Part shown: piece by piece, positions 48,461 to 61,174 of the stretch
Layout of the letters: each line of letters starts with the position of its first letter
Position numbering within the stretch: the first letter of the stretch is position 1
Source of the DNA: Paramecium pentaurelia
Taxonomy: Eukaryota; Ciliophora; Oligohymenophorea; Peniculida; Parameciidae
Assembly (NCBI GenBank): GCA_905183005.1
Contig: CAJJDO010000042.1
Location: 290,741 to 354,740 of the forward strand
DNA length: 64,000 bases
Direction: 5' to 3'
The notes under the pieces: model-generated
What the model was told of the DNA's origin: nothing
Databases searched by the model: none
What the model saw: only the letters and a program-made list of their open reading frames with translations
Made by a program: the position numbers and the translations under genes

Positions 48461-49449
48461 ATGAAGAACATCAATTAATTTCAAAGTTTGGATTGCCAAT
48501 TAGGTGATTAATATGACCCTACAGCCAAAATTGTTGTTTCATCCCGACAAGAGAAGGATGATTACTTATTACCCAAGATTTGCAAATAAATTGAATTCTA
48601 CTTAGGAGATGCTAATCTATTGCATGATAACTATTTCAGACGATTACTCCAAGAAAATTAGGGTTGGATCCCTTTGGAGGCATTCTTATAATGTAATAAG
48701 ATAAAAGTTATACTTCGTAATTATCCCAAAGGATCGAAGCAACAAGTGCTCATCCTAATATATGCATTGAAAAGAAGTGATATATTGGAGGTTGATGAAG
48801 ATAGAAGTATGGTGAAGAGGAAAATTCCATTTGTTGATAATAGTCATTTTATGGATGAAAGGACTATTTATGTTGAAAACATTCCACGAGTAGTAGATCA
48901 ATAATTGTTACATTAGATTTTTAGCAGAGTAGTTTTTGTTTTCATTATATAATAGATAGATAAGTAGGTCTTACAAGTGAAGAAATTCGACACGTATGGA
49001 TTTATAACCTTTCTTAACATCGAGAGTGTAAACAAGGCCATTCAAGTTTTCAATAACTTAATACCTAAAGAGATTATGGAGAGGGAAAGTAAGGAGAGTC
49101 TAATTTAGTAATGATCAAAGGCGGATTACGAGTGATGAGTAAGATCGATTGGCTCAATTACAAAAATTAGTGCAAGTAGTTGAAATAGAAAAAGAATAAT
49201 GAACTGATCGAGGAGCCTGTCAAATTGAAAATTAAGCAGATTTAAACTCAAGATCTAAAAATTGAAGAGTTACGTATTGCTGTTGGACACGCTGTCAATC
49301 CTCGACTTGTTAAACATATTAACATTGATTCTGAAACATGCGTAATTGAGTGTGCAAATCAATTTGCAGCAGATTCAATCAAACTCAATATCTTTCGCAT
49401 CCAAAACTATGATGACAGATTCTGTAATTCCTTATTGGACATTTCATGA
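48461..49449 (+). CDS. La-related protein (LARP7/p65-like)
   Basis: 313 aa after introns 48929-48955 (27 nt) and 49089-49108 (20 nt). La motif about residues 25-110: KICKQIEFYLGDANLLHDNY, FLQCNKIKVIL, ALKRSDILEVDED. An RRM follows at about 135-205 (RTIYVENIPR, YGFITFLNIESVNKAI), then the LARP7-type linker LRVMSKIDWLNYKNQC. The final 60 residues (VGHAVNPRLVKHINIDSETC) may be a reduced second RRM. In Tetrahymena the p65 protein of this family assembles telomerase RNA; elsewhere LARP7 binds 7SK. Either role is inference here. The 20-nt intron is needed to join the linker; the C-terminal end after residue 300 is less certain. Confidence 0.8.
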
Positions 49450-49553
49450 TCATAATATCAATATTCATCATTGTTCCTTCTTTTCAAAATACATTTTACC
49501 ATCAGCATTTCTCCACAAAGACTTAATATATTTATAATATAGAAAATCATATA

Positions 49554-51693
49554 TCATTAAGGAAATCTTCTCTTTAAATATATCTCTAATTCCTTTATTT
49601 GTATAGGTTTTATCATATAAAAGTCCATTCCTGAATTTAAGGCTTTTTGTTTGCTTTCTAAATCAGCATAACCAGTATTTGCAATACAGATTCCTTTTGG
49701 AATTTGATTTTCATGCATCATCTTCTTCAAATTTAGAACTGTATCAAATCCATCCATTATTGGCATATTGAGGTCGAGAAAAAATACAACATAACCATTA
49801 TTTTAACATTGTCGACAAGGTTCCTTCATTTTTTAAAGAGTCTTCTTTATAGCTTCTTGCCCATTGAAAGTGAAATCACAATGGGCATTGAATCTATGTA
49901 ATATTAATTGTAGACTTTAAATATTAAAATATTCATCATCTACAATTAAAACTCTACTGCAACAATTGCTTCCAATACTGAATTTAACTATTTCTGACTT
50001 AAAGCTAGCTTAAAGAGATGGAATCATAATTTTGGACTCTTCTTATCTTGATTCAATTTCATCCTCTTCTAATTACAATTTCTGAGTTAATCCAAATAAT
50101 GATTTTGTATCAGTTGATTTGAGACATCTAACTTAGTTCTAAAATAAACTTTTTTCTCTCCATGTATCACCATTTTCATCTTTGTGATTACTACTACTTT
50201 AATGATACCCTTTATGAGAGCTATCAGACATTGGTTATTATTCTAAATAATAGGTTTAATTTAACACTTTCACATAAGTTTGACTAGCCACATACACACT
50301 ATCATTATAGAGTTATTAGGAATTTGATATTGTAAAGAAGAATTCACTTCCCTTTTATAATTCACTAGTAAATTGAATTCCATGCTTTCCATTCATTTTC
50401 AATACGATTGCATTTGATATACTTAAACCTAATCCACATCCAACAGAATTATGAGAAATTCTTAATAATTTTTTGTTGTCATTTAACAATTTTTGTAATT
50501 TCAATTATTCAGGCTGATTCATTCCAATACCATTATCCTTCACTTTAACTTTAATTTTATCCTTATAAAAAGCAATAGATATTGTGATGATACCATTTTC
50601 AGTGAATCTTATAGAATTACTCATTAATTGATATAGTACTTATTTGAATCTATCTTGATCATTATAAACAAGAAGTTATTAAGGACAATTTATAATAATT
50701 TAATTATTTCTTTATGTTGTTTATTAATTCAGTAAATATTAAATTTCTTGAATAATTTCGTAGGGACTGAATTCTTAGAGTCTCAAAGCAAATTGTTTTA
50801 ATAAAATAGTGTTAAAATCTCTCACATTTTAGAGTACATAAGAAAGCAATTTAGAGTTGATATAAATAGGTTCAATGTAAGTTGCTTTGACTTGTTCATT
50901 GATTAGTTCATTATCCATTGCTTCAGATGAAACAGACAATATACAATTAAGAAATGTTCCAAATTCATGAGAAATAGATTAAAATATATTCCCTAATAAT
51001 TCACTTGATAAAGATTCATAAGTTTGCTTAGAATTGTTTGAGTTATTATAGAAATTATTTGTATTATTTAATTTAAAATTATCAGGATAAGTACAAACAG
51101 ATTTATTAATTGATTTCATTTAAGGTTCAAATTGGATTATTAAATAATCAATAAAGTTGTCGCTCAAGACAAAAAAGTTTAATTTAACATGAATAAGATT
51201 TTTATTATCTAAATCATTTACACTGAAATATGAATAATAGGAATTCATATCAGATAATAGAGATGTCAAAATAGTTCTTATATCTGGTTTTAAAAATGGG
51301 AATTTAAATGGAGATGATATGATATTTGTATCATTATCTGATAATAATTTTATTAGATTTTATGAAATGGTATCGCATTTTACATCTAATAAATGTCCAA
51401 TTGCTTCATCTTCATCGCATTCCATCAATATACAGATATCAGATTAATTATGTAGACTTTTAAAATGATCATTTAGCACAATGAATTTTTGATCTGTCAT
51501 CCAGGGCCTCGGTTACTGATCACTCATACATTAATTTTAGAATTTGCATTTTTGCACTCAAAGTCGTCTCTAATTGTACACATTAGTTTGTTTTGGCAAT
51601 ATTTGTCTTTTTCTTTTTTCGATTTATAAAGTATAAAAATCCAAGTAATGCAAAACATTCTCCCAATGTTAACATCAATCTCCAAACTTCCAT
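49554..51693 (-). CDS. membrane-anchored hybrid histidine kinase
   Basis: 704 aa with one intron (51557-51581, 25 nt, GTG...GAG). Short N-terminal membrane anchor (LMLTLGECFALLGFLYFI) followed by KKKK. About residues 50-220 are an unassigned sensor region. H box SISHEFGTFLNCI with the phospho-His near 235; N box YQLMSNSIRFT; G1 VKDNGIGMN; G2 GCGLGLSISN; then a Ser/Gln linker and a receiver domain with VLIVDDEYFN, phospho-Asp (about 631) in VFFLDLNMPIMDGF and a KP lysine near the end. All catalytic residues are present. Ciliates are among the few eukaryote groups rich in these kinases. The stimulus is unknown. Confidence 0.9.
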
Positions 51694-51788
51694 ATAATTT
51701 TATAAAATTTAAGATACTATGCCCCAATACAATATAAGTATACTCTATTTATAAAACATTTTTGTGTCATATAATAGCTCAAATTATA

Positions 51789-52079
51789 TCAATATAAGCA
51801 TCTAAAAAAATTTAAAAATTACTCTACATATAAATAAGCTAAATCTTAATTATCTTATTACAATAATCCTAAGACTACTCCATCATTCCCTACTCCTATT
51901 ATCCATAACACTTTTTTATCTGAATATTTTATCAAAACCACCTTGATAATTAGACCAACATAGTGTAATAAGATTGGAATCCAAAGTAAATTGTTATTGG
52001 TATTAAAACTTGTCCAAATTAATTCAAAAGAAATGAATGCCTCAAAATAAAAGAAACTAGCAAAGTTAATTCTTTGCAT
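51789..52079 (-). CDS. small multi-pass membrane protein
   Basis: 96 aa, no intron. Three hydrophobic segments: FASFFYFEAFISFELIWTSF, LLWIPILLHYVGLIIKVVLI and VLWIIGVGNDGVVLGLL, then a hydrophilic tail (QQDNQDLAYLY). The start is the ATG at 52077-52079. Family not recognised. It lies just upstream of and on the same strand as the histidine kinase. Confidence 0.5.
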
Positions 52080-52631
52080 ATTTTGAATAATGAATAATTA
52101 AATTAAATTTCTTACTGATAATAAATACTTCAAATAAATTGCTGCCTACATTATTGAATTTAACTTTGAATCAAATATTACATTGTCATTTCAGATATAT
52201 AAAAGTAAATTTCAATTTGAATTACATTTTATAATAATCATTTAGAATTTTAATCTAAAATTTATTATTTAAAAAAATAAGAACACAAAATTTTATTAAA
52301 AATCTATTGTATTTAGTTTATTAATACATTATTTTATTGATATAAGATTTATAAAAACATAAAATTTAATAGACATTTTACATTCATAATAGAAAAATAT
52401 AAAATTTATTTATATCATATAACAATTAATTGAGTATTTATCTTACTTATATTTCTATTTTTAATGTATTTTAATAGAGAAAACTTAAATATCAATTTAA
52501 TAATATTCAAGATGTTCAAATTTGATATAAATTTAAATAATTTTTATTAGATATTATCTTAACTTAATACACTGATTAGGAATATTTAGATTTTAATTAA
52601 TTAATTTATTATTATATTATCTAAAAAAGAA
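52080..52631. other. AT-rich divergent intergenic region
   Basis: About 550 bp between the small membrane protein and the TPR gene, very AT-rich, no supported ORF or RNA. It presumably holds the two divergent promoters. Confidence 0.4.
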
Positions 52632-54144
52632 ATGCTTCGTTTAGCATTCAAGCAATAAAAACGTTAATCTTTCTAGTAAAAAATGAAAATATGTGAATTA
52701 TTACTCGAACGTGGTTTGAAATTCTTTGAGTTAGGTAAATGAGAGTTTAGTATAATATATTAGAACAATTTGGAAATGCAATAGATTAATTTGAGATTTG
52801 TATGTCTGTATTTGTAGATGCTAAAACTCCAAAAAGATGGGAAGATACTACATTTGAAGAGTTAACTCAATAAAAATAACCAGAATAATCTCATATAAAC
52901 AGTAATAAAAATAATTTAAAGAGTAAAAGGACTTCGTCTCAAATTATTTGAGAAGATGGCAGAATGTTATTATAGACAATTGGAGTAAGGTGCATGTACA
53001 AAGATGTGTGATTATTGGTTACAAATGAGTCCTTAGTGTATAAATGCTTTGATTTTACGTGCAAAAGTAAATATTAGATATAGTAATAGTCCCGTTTTTT
53101 ATCAGACAATATTACATAAATTGATTGTTAAATGGCATTTAAGGATCTTAAATTTGCATAGCAACTTGATCCACATAATGCAGCACTAGCAAAGTTTTAT
53201 GAGAAGGTGAAGGCATAATTATTAACATATAAAGAGTTAGAATATTAGAATTACACAGATTTATAAAGAAAATAATTGGAGTTGATTTAATAATATAGGA
53301 AACAAGAAGATGATGAGGATGTTCAATAAGATTTTATGGCTCATTTGGCTTATTAAGATTATGATTAAGAATTGAGTTATGAATTAGATAATACAAAGCC
53401 TATTCCAATAGAAGTATCAGAATTAGGAAGATTCATAGAAACAAGAGGGATGGAGATGGTGAAAATATATTAATAGAATGGTTAATTGAAAGAGGCAGAA
53501 GATTTAAGAGAGAAATTATAAAAAGCAATAGCAGCAAAGAAATAATTGGAAAAAATATCTTAATTGGATTTTAATAGACCTAAGAAAGTAAGTATTTAAT
53601 TAAATGAGCATTAGAAATTATATGAATTTGCTTAAAAATATGGTATAAATTTACTGGATCCTCAAGTACAAAATGAGTTTAAGAGAATTCAAGAGTAGAA
53701 TTTGGAGGATATTAGAGAATGGTTGAAACAAAACTAATGGAATTATACTGATAAGGCTACTTAAATGTAAGAATAGGAATTGGCTAGATAAGAATTGGCG
53801 AAATTGTAATTCAAGAGGAAGATAATTCCTTAGAAAGTAAGATTTAAGATTTATAATAGCACAATAAAAATAAATTTAATAAAAAAGTATAACCATTAAT
53901 TAACAATACTTAGATTAATGGTTAAATGCCAGTGACTATAAATAATAACATCACTTACAATTAGACTTTTAATCAATGTAACAATGTAATTAATAATTCA
54001 AGTATGATATAATTATTATTATTTATAGTGAATGAATAAAGTGATGAACAATTAGCAGATTGCAATTGCTTTATTAATTTAACTATTTTACTCTTAGCCA
54101 TAGTTGCCATATTAGCAGCCATTTATTATTCATTTCTTAAATGA
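52632..54144 (+). CDS. TPR protein with C-terminal tail anchor
   Basis: About 462 aa after introns 52735-52763, 52902-52923, 53067-53089, 53837-53859 and a likely 27-nt intron at 54002-54028 (in frame either way; 471 aa if retained). TPR-like helices: ERGLKFFELEQFGNAIDQFE, LRLKLFEKMAECYYRQLEQG, INALILRAKSRFLSDN and MAFKDLKFAQQLDPHNAALA, as in FKBP/HSP90 co-chaperone TPRs. A long coiled, charged region follows (ELIQQYRKQEDDEDV; ELARQELAKLQFKRK). The C terminus is a membrane helix, INLTILLLAIVAILAAIYY, ending SFLK, a tail anchor. Probably a chaperone-docking or organelle-surface protein. An in-frame ATG 51 nt further downstream is an alternative start. Confidence 0.72.
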
Positions 54145-54215
54145 ATTAAATATATTAAATAATATAATTTGCTTAAACATCAAAACACTAATTTACAATT
54201 AATTATATATTTATA

Positions 54216-56817
54216 ATGAGAACTAAAAGTCATAATAAGACCAAATCTTTACACACTGTTTTAGAAGTTTCAAATACTAAAACATTTTTTATAAGTCGAA
54301 TCACATAAAGATCAAATATTAAAAGTATCATTCCTCCATTAACACTACCTTAAATGACTTAGATTTAGATTCCACCTACTTTAACTGGAAGAGTTGTAGC
54401 AAGAAAAGTGATTAAGGCTACTTAATTAAAAACTTAAGAGAGTGTTCCTGAGAATGAGATTAAATAATAACAATCAATATTCAAATTAGTAGCATCTGCT
54501 GAATTTAAAAATATCATTACCGAAGAGAAATCAAAGAAAGAAGATGATAAAAATTTTACTTTAGATGGTCCTTTACAATTTAAAAAAGAATGGAGAAGAA
54601 AAATCTTTATAAGGAATCATAATTTATAAGACTCTTATTGTTAAATAAATGATAATCTGAATATCTAAATGTTTCTAAAAAAGATTAGATAAATTATTAC
54701 TACCAGTCATATATAACATGATGATATTCATACAAATGAGAATAGTTTTTTGTCAGATAAGTTCAAAACATAAATGACAAGTCCTAGATTTACATTTACT
54801 AATCATCTTTCTACGATTTAGTTTTAAAACTAGGCAACTTAGTTGTAGAAGGCAGGAACAATTGTATCTCAAGTTTTAGAGGCTATTGAAGAGAAAAAAG
54901 CTGAAATTCTTCAACCATTACCATAAAATAATCGTAGAAAATTAACTATATCTGTATGTAGTCCAGAAAACTAAATTGGAATATACTCTTTTAGTATACC
55001 AGATTATGGATAACGATTATAAGAATAAGATGAAATTTAAGAATATACAGACAAACCTAAACATGTCTTGAAGTAAGCTTTGTAATTTGTAAGTAATTAC
55101 AATTTTATTGTAGATCTCTTCATAACCTAAGAAAATGACAACAAAGTTTTCTAAATCTATTTTGAAGATTGTTGGAGTAACAGAAGAAGAGAATTAATAA
55201 GAAGATGTTCATCAATATTATAATATATAAAAAGTAATTATTTTATGAAGTAAGACTAGAAGGTTCATGAAAATGTATTTACAAAATAAAATGTCTCGTA
55301 CATTCACTAAATTAGAGGAGAATATCCTATTACATTTATAATTAATATAAGAGAAAAGAGGTTCAATTTCTTTTTCAAAACCAAATGAAAGTCAATAATC
55401 TAGCAGAGTCTATTCTTGGTGTACTAATCCTGCTAATAGTAATCATGAATCACTTTCAAATCCAACATTCTAAATAGAAATTGAATCTAATCGTTTCCTA
55501 TTATCTTAAATCTATTAATATGATTATTCATTTGATAATTCAGAATATGATAATCAAAGTTTTAGTAGCAGTGATAATCAATTTTAAGATATGTTGTAAT
55601 GTTAATCTTAAATTAAAATTGTTAATCTAAGAAATCATATTTAATTTATTATAAATAGTTTAGATTGTGTAGATAGAAATATGATGTTACATGATCCTAA
55701 TTTCCTAAATGATACATAATTTTTTAATGATAGAATTAATCCTATTCTAAATGATGATCAATTAATAAGAAATATTAATTCTTTAATGAGATTTCTTAAA
55801 AGAAAAGATTAAATTAAAGTTTCAAAATTTAGATTTCTTCAATATAATAGTATTTTAACAGGAGAATTTGAAGATCAACATGAAATCAATAATTTAACAA
55901 CTGATTATGGTTTAATTGAAGTAGAATCTGAAGATCAATAATAAAAAAGACAATCTACTATTAAAATTGATATAGCTAAAATGTTTATCAAAGCTGCTAA
56001 ACCAATTTAGAAAAAGAAATCCAATCAAGATTAATCTCCATCTAGTGAAAGATCAAATTAAAAGAATAATTCTAAAATTATATCATCTCCTCGTCATCAA
56101 ACTATAAATTAATAGAATAAACCTGTTAAACTATTATTAGAAGCTACTTCAAGTCAAACAAGTGTTTTAAGAAGAAGAAGTGATTCTCCATAAGAAGATA
56201 ATAGTATTAAAGAAAATAGTAATAATACTAGTTAATCTAATAAAATGAAAGCTACTACTACTTAAACTATTTAAAATACTACAGCTCCTATCTCATAAAA
56301 AGAAGATTTAATTAAACAAAATCCTACTAAAAGTCAAGAAAGAAGAAATGCTGTTATGATATCTTCAATGACTAAACACTCTTTATAAATGAGAACATAA
56401 ATTACTGAAGCTCGTAGAAGATAATCTATTCCTATTATAGATATTGCTAAATTATTAATAGAAGAATAAAAATTATCTGAAGTATATATTTTAAATATTA
56501 TTTAATAGTTAGAAGAACTCTTTGTAAATAATCCTAATCTATCTATCAATTAAAGATTAAAAGATGGAAATACTTATTTGATTATTGCAGCCTAAACTGG
56601 AAATGTAGAAATAGTTGAATTACTTTTAAACAAGGGATCCTTTGTAAATGTGTAAAATGTATTTTTTTATCTATTATCCTTTAAGAATGATGGTGATACT
56701 GCTTTGCATAAAGCAATTGCATATAATTACTTTAATATTGCTGATATCTTGATTTCTTAGGGGGCTTTAAACTTGAGAAATAAAGAAGGTTTTACTCCTT
56801 GGCAATTTGTATAATGA
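54216..56817 (+). CDS. large Gln/Asn/Ser-rich protein with C-terminal ankyrin repeats
   Basis: 842 aa after introns 55089-55113, 55234-55254 and 56659-56685. The first 700 residues are low-complexity/disordered with polar runs (ATSSQTSVLRRRSDSPQED; SNKMKATTTQTIQNTT). The C-terminal 110 residues hold two to three ankyrin repeats: DGNTYLIIAAQTGNVEIVEL, LLNKGSFVNVQN, NDGDTALHKAIAYNYFNIAD, ILISQGALNLRNKEGFTPWQ. The first two introns bring together KIVGVTEEENQQEDVHQYY with TRRFMKMYLQNKMSRTFTKL, which are out of frame otherwise. Ankyrins suggest protein binding; partner unknown. Confidence 0.78.
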
Positions 56818-56860
56818 TTAAATATTTTCTATATATTTTTATTTTATTACTAATTTAAAT

Positions 56861-58857
56861 ATGGGTAAATTGAATAAAGAATAAAGGCTTGAAAAATAAT
56901 TAGCTAAAAAAATAGAGAAATAGGATGTTTATTAGTAAATCAAATTATAAGAGACTCAAGAAGATGATTTTAATGTTGCTAATTTGATTTAAACACTTGA
57001 AGACTAAGGATAATAGATAGATAGTGTTAAAACTCAATACTTAAGAGTACAAGAAAAAGCAGTAAATCTAATCAATTAAATATAGAGGATTGTTTAAGAA
57101 CCAGAAACTCAAGCTGAAAGAGACTAATAGGAACGTAAAGTAGCTGCAACAGTAATGAAGTAAGATATAAAAAAATGGTTACCAATTGTTAAGAAAAATA
57201 GAGAATCTGAGAGAATTGACTTTACTAAATAAAGGAATGTTTAGATATCTAAGATGTAAAATATAAAAATATAAATTAGTTCTGATACATCAAATGCTTT
57301 ATTAAATAATCATTTAGGTGTTAAATTATAGAATGCTATGGAAGAAGTTGAGAAAGTTGAATAAAAATAAGAATTGAATGGATAATCAAATTAATAAAAG
57401 AGTAATCTACAATTCTATAATGATCTTAAAATGAAGAAGATTTCATCAATTAAATCTAAAATATATAAATAAATAAAGAAAAAGAAAGGTAATAAAGAGA
57501 AATTGAAATTAATGGCTTAATTAACACCTGCAGAAAGAAGATAAGAAATTGAAAAATTAAGATTATCAAGAGCAAAAGAAAGAATAACACTTAGACATTC
57601 AACTAAAAATAAATTTGTCTCTTAACTTCTAAGATTTGGAGGAGACAAGAAATCTCTAAAATAACAATAGTCATTCTTAAATAATATTAAACATTAATTA
57701 TTAGCTAAAGCATAACTTAATGAATTAGAAGATGGTGAATTTGATGAAGAAAACTTTAGAGAATAAGCAATATCATAATTGGAATAAGAATTATAAGATA
57801 TTGAAAAAAGAGAGAAAGAGAAATAAAATAATTTTGGATTCTTAGATAAATAAAAGAAATAAGATTTATAATAATCTAAATCAATAGCATAGAAATTATT
57901 GACAATGCTCAAATCAGGAAATGATGATGCTATATAATTAGATGAATCAGATAATCAAGAATAGAATAGTGATGATAATTATGAACCAAATGTAAATGGT
58001 GATAAAGATAAATCTAATATAAATATTGAAAATAATGAATTTAATGGAAGAGCTAATTTTGTTAATGAAACTAAATAATTAACTGAAACTTAGAAAAAGA
58101 GAATTGATGCTAAGACTTCCTTATCTAATTATTTAAATTAAGAACCTGAGAAATTATAGTAATAGAATAAATAAGAAAAGTAATTAACTATTTAAGATGA
58201 AAAGAAATAATTGATTGAAGGATTAAATATAAAAAATATTAAATAAAAATATGAAAAATAAGTGAATTAAAAATTAACTAATTAAGATTTAAAGAAATTA
58301 TAATCAGATCCAGATGAATTATTATAATAGAATTTAGCTAATTTTAATTTAGTTTTGGATGAAGATGAAGTATAAATAAATATATAATTAGAATGAAAAT
58401 GCATTTATAGATGAGAAAATAAAAGATATGGAAGAAGAATTACCTCCTGAACCAGCAAATACAAAAGGATGGGGATCTTGGGCTGGATTTGGTATCAAAG
58501 AGAAAAAACCATTAACTTAAGAATAGATTTTATAGAATAAAATAAAGAAAATTAGAGAAATCTAGAAGAAGAGATAAGATGCAAAATTAGATAATGTTAT
58601 TATTAGTGAGAAAAGAGATGTTAAGGTATATATATATATATATCATAATTATTTAGTTTTCTAAATACTTAGTTCCTAAATTACCTAGTGAATTTACAAA
58701 TTCTGAATAATTTGATCAATTACATACTTTACCTCTTGGTCCAGAATGGAACAGTCTAACTAGTCATTCAGCATTAACATAACCATAAATTATTACTAAA
58801 GCAGGTGTTGTAATCAATCCTGTCAAGATTCCATAACAAATAAACAAACTTATTTGA
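56861..58857 (+). CDS. UTP14: UTP14, small-subunit processome component
   Basis: Nucleolar factor for 18S rRNA maturation, recruiting the helicase DHR1 in yeast. 647 aa after introns 58370-58391 (22 nt) and 58626-58656 (31 nt; a (TA)n-rich intron). Family features: a basic N-terminal half with WLPIVKKNRESERIDFTK, LTPAERRQEIEKLRLSRAKE, RHSTKNKFVSQLLRFG; a long acidic middle (LDESDNQEQNSDDNYE); the C-terminal GWGSWAGFGIKEKK box; and PLGPEWNSLTSHSALTQP near the end. Length is shorter than the yeast protein (about 900) but domain order is the same. Many TAA/TAG are used as Gln. Confidence 0.9.
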
Positions 58858-58894
58858 TGATGTATGTGTTTATGTGTATATTAATTATATTTTC

Positions 58895-60337
58895 ATGTCG
58901 AAATAACCATTTTGGAAAAGGTTATTCTGTGTGTGTACAGGAGAAGAGAGTAATGAATAGCGTCCTAAATCTCGATCTGTTTAAACTCCAAATTAAGGGC
59001 ATTATTAGTAATAGAAATAGATGTAAAATCCATTGGAAGAAAGTAATATCATGAGTCAATTGAAATTTATGAATTAGTAAATTGAGTCACCATATCATTT
59101 GATCACTGATAACACTTAACAATGTTGTTTTTTAGTTCATAAAACTTAAATGCAATTTCCAATAAGTAAAAATCTTGTTGTCAACTCCAAAAATCCTAAT
59201 CATATCTTTGATCATCAAGATGAGAAGAAATTACTATTTGATACTAAATAAAATAAAATTGCTCCTCTACATTTGAGTCGATATATCGCTGGTAGATTGA
59301 AACCTGCTTAAAGAGTCCTTGAAATCAACAGTCAATTCAATTAACATTCTATTCAAGTATTACAATCCTGAATGGTAGTTTCTCAACCAAGGAATGTCAG
59401 TTATTGCTGTAACCTAAAATATCCAACATTAACAAATGGGATGGCAGAATTTAGAATAGTTAAAAATGAATTCGCTAGAAATCTCTGTTATTGGAGCCAA
59501 TTTTGCTAATCTTAGAATGGATTGGAATAGAGTCCCAATAGATGCAATCTTTATTAACCTTACTAATTATAGAAAAGATAGAAATGAATAAACCTATTAG
59601 GGTTTAGTCAATGCAGTAAGGATCACATCTGATATTGTGATTTTATTAGCTGGCTAAAGAGTTTCCTTCTTATATGAACTTTTTGCAAGATTGACTGTTG
59701 AGTATCCTAAATTATTGTAAAAATATCATTTAAAAAAAGAATTTCTGTGTCTATTGAGGAATAGGAAATTGTATTTAATAATCGAGTAGAGTTTACACTT
59801 ATCTTTATGGGACAATACTCTAAATTAAATAAAAATCATTTAATAGAGGCACTTTATGATAGACTAATATATTCAAGCAAATCTTATAAGGAATTTGAAT
59901 TATATAGTATTCTTACACCTATAATTACTGATTTGATTGACAATATTGGATGCATCAAAGTAATGAAATATTTCTTAGAATCACTATATGATGTAAAATA
60001 GAATTAAGATTTAACAAACAATTTCTTTCGATCTTTGGAATAAAATAAACTTATAAATAGAGAAAAATTTATTGAGGTAAACAAATATTTCAATTTTTAT
60101 TCAAAAGTATCTTGCCAAATATCCAATCGTGTCCACTCCTTAATTAAGTCCATAAAGAAAGCCTCGAAAAAATAGTATTATTATTTAATTCAATCTATAG
60201 CAATCCAACAATAATAATCAGTTTCATTCAACTATGACCTATAAGGTTATAAGACTCAGAATACTGATTTCCTATTAGATGGAGGCACATTTACACCCAA
60301 CAATAACAATACAAGTTAAGCAGAAGTTTTGAAATGA
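58895..60337 (+). CDS. divergent TGS1-like methyltransferase-fold protein
   Basis: 465 aa after introns 59357-59378 (22 nt) and 59717-59739 (23 nt). The region from residue about 120 to 350 follows the order of RNA cap-N2 (trimethylguanosine synthase-like) methyltransferases: APLHLSRYIAGRLKPAQRVL, VIAVTQNIQHQQMG, ISVIGANFANLRMDWNRVP, IDAIFINL, then a strand and helix pattern and VEFTLIFMGQYS. The usual catalytic residues (the FCGxGGN and SPPWGGP motifs) are not present: RVLEINSQFNQHS and FINLTNYRK stand in their place. It could be an inactive relative, a different Rossmann methyltransferase, or not related. The last 140 residues are unrecognised and Gln-rich. Confidence 0.4.
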
Positions 60338-61174
60338 ATTAATTATTATTATGATTTCATTTAATTTTCATCATTTATAATTCAGACTTCTTTTTTAATA
60401 AACTTAATTTACTTACTTACTTCATTAACTTTTATTAGAAATAATTTGATATATTATTTTAATTTTTTTAATTTTATAATATAAATCCTCTTTAAAACAG
60501 TATTAAAATGATGTACTTAATAATTGATAATAAAATTTTAACCTTATTGAAGATAGTTTTGTTAAAAAGATTTAACCTTGACTTATATTATTATTATTAT
60601 ATTAAATTAAAACTATTATTATTGTTTTCTACTTATATACAGAAAGAAGTATAAAGCTGCATAAAAGAATTTATAATTTAGAAGGATCCCTTAATTATAA
60701 ATTATCTTACTAGTTTATATTTAATTCAAAATACTATCTAAGTGTTTCAATATAGGTTAGCAATGACTAAAGTTGGTGTGCTAAGACTTTAGTTATTTTT
60801 TCATAATAGAGACAATTATTATTAGTATTTTTAAAATAATTGAAAGATTGTTCAATAAGGTTTATACATTTTAATGATAGTAACTATCTAATTATTATAA
60901 GGAGGTGATTTAGGATTAAGGAAAAGTTTGACAATAAAGAATATTTTTATTATTATTGCGTTGATAAGATTGTAACTAAAATAAATATACTTATTTTAAT
61001 AGTTTTATCAATATTCCAAAGTTTCTTCTTTCAAGATGATACCTAAATAAATAAGGTTTAAAAATATCTCTTTGAGAGACTATATGCTTTTAGTTGATAA
61101 TAAAGATTATTAGAACTATTTAGAATAATGATAAAATGATTCAATTCATAATTTGATTTCTATAATTAATATAT
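60338..61174. other. intergenic stretch with one doubtful short ORF
   Basis: About 840 bp. A plus-strand ORF at 60874-61131 would give an 85-aa protein (GGDLGLRKSLTIKNIFIIIA, then FKMIPKQIRFKNISLRDYML); a minus-strand frame is also open. Neither has a family or a supporting splice, so I do not call a gene. Confidence 0.35.
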
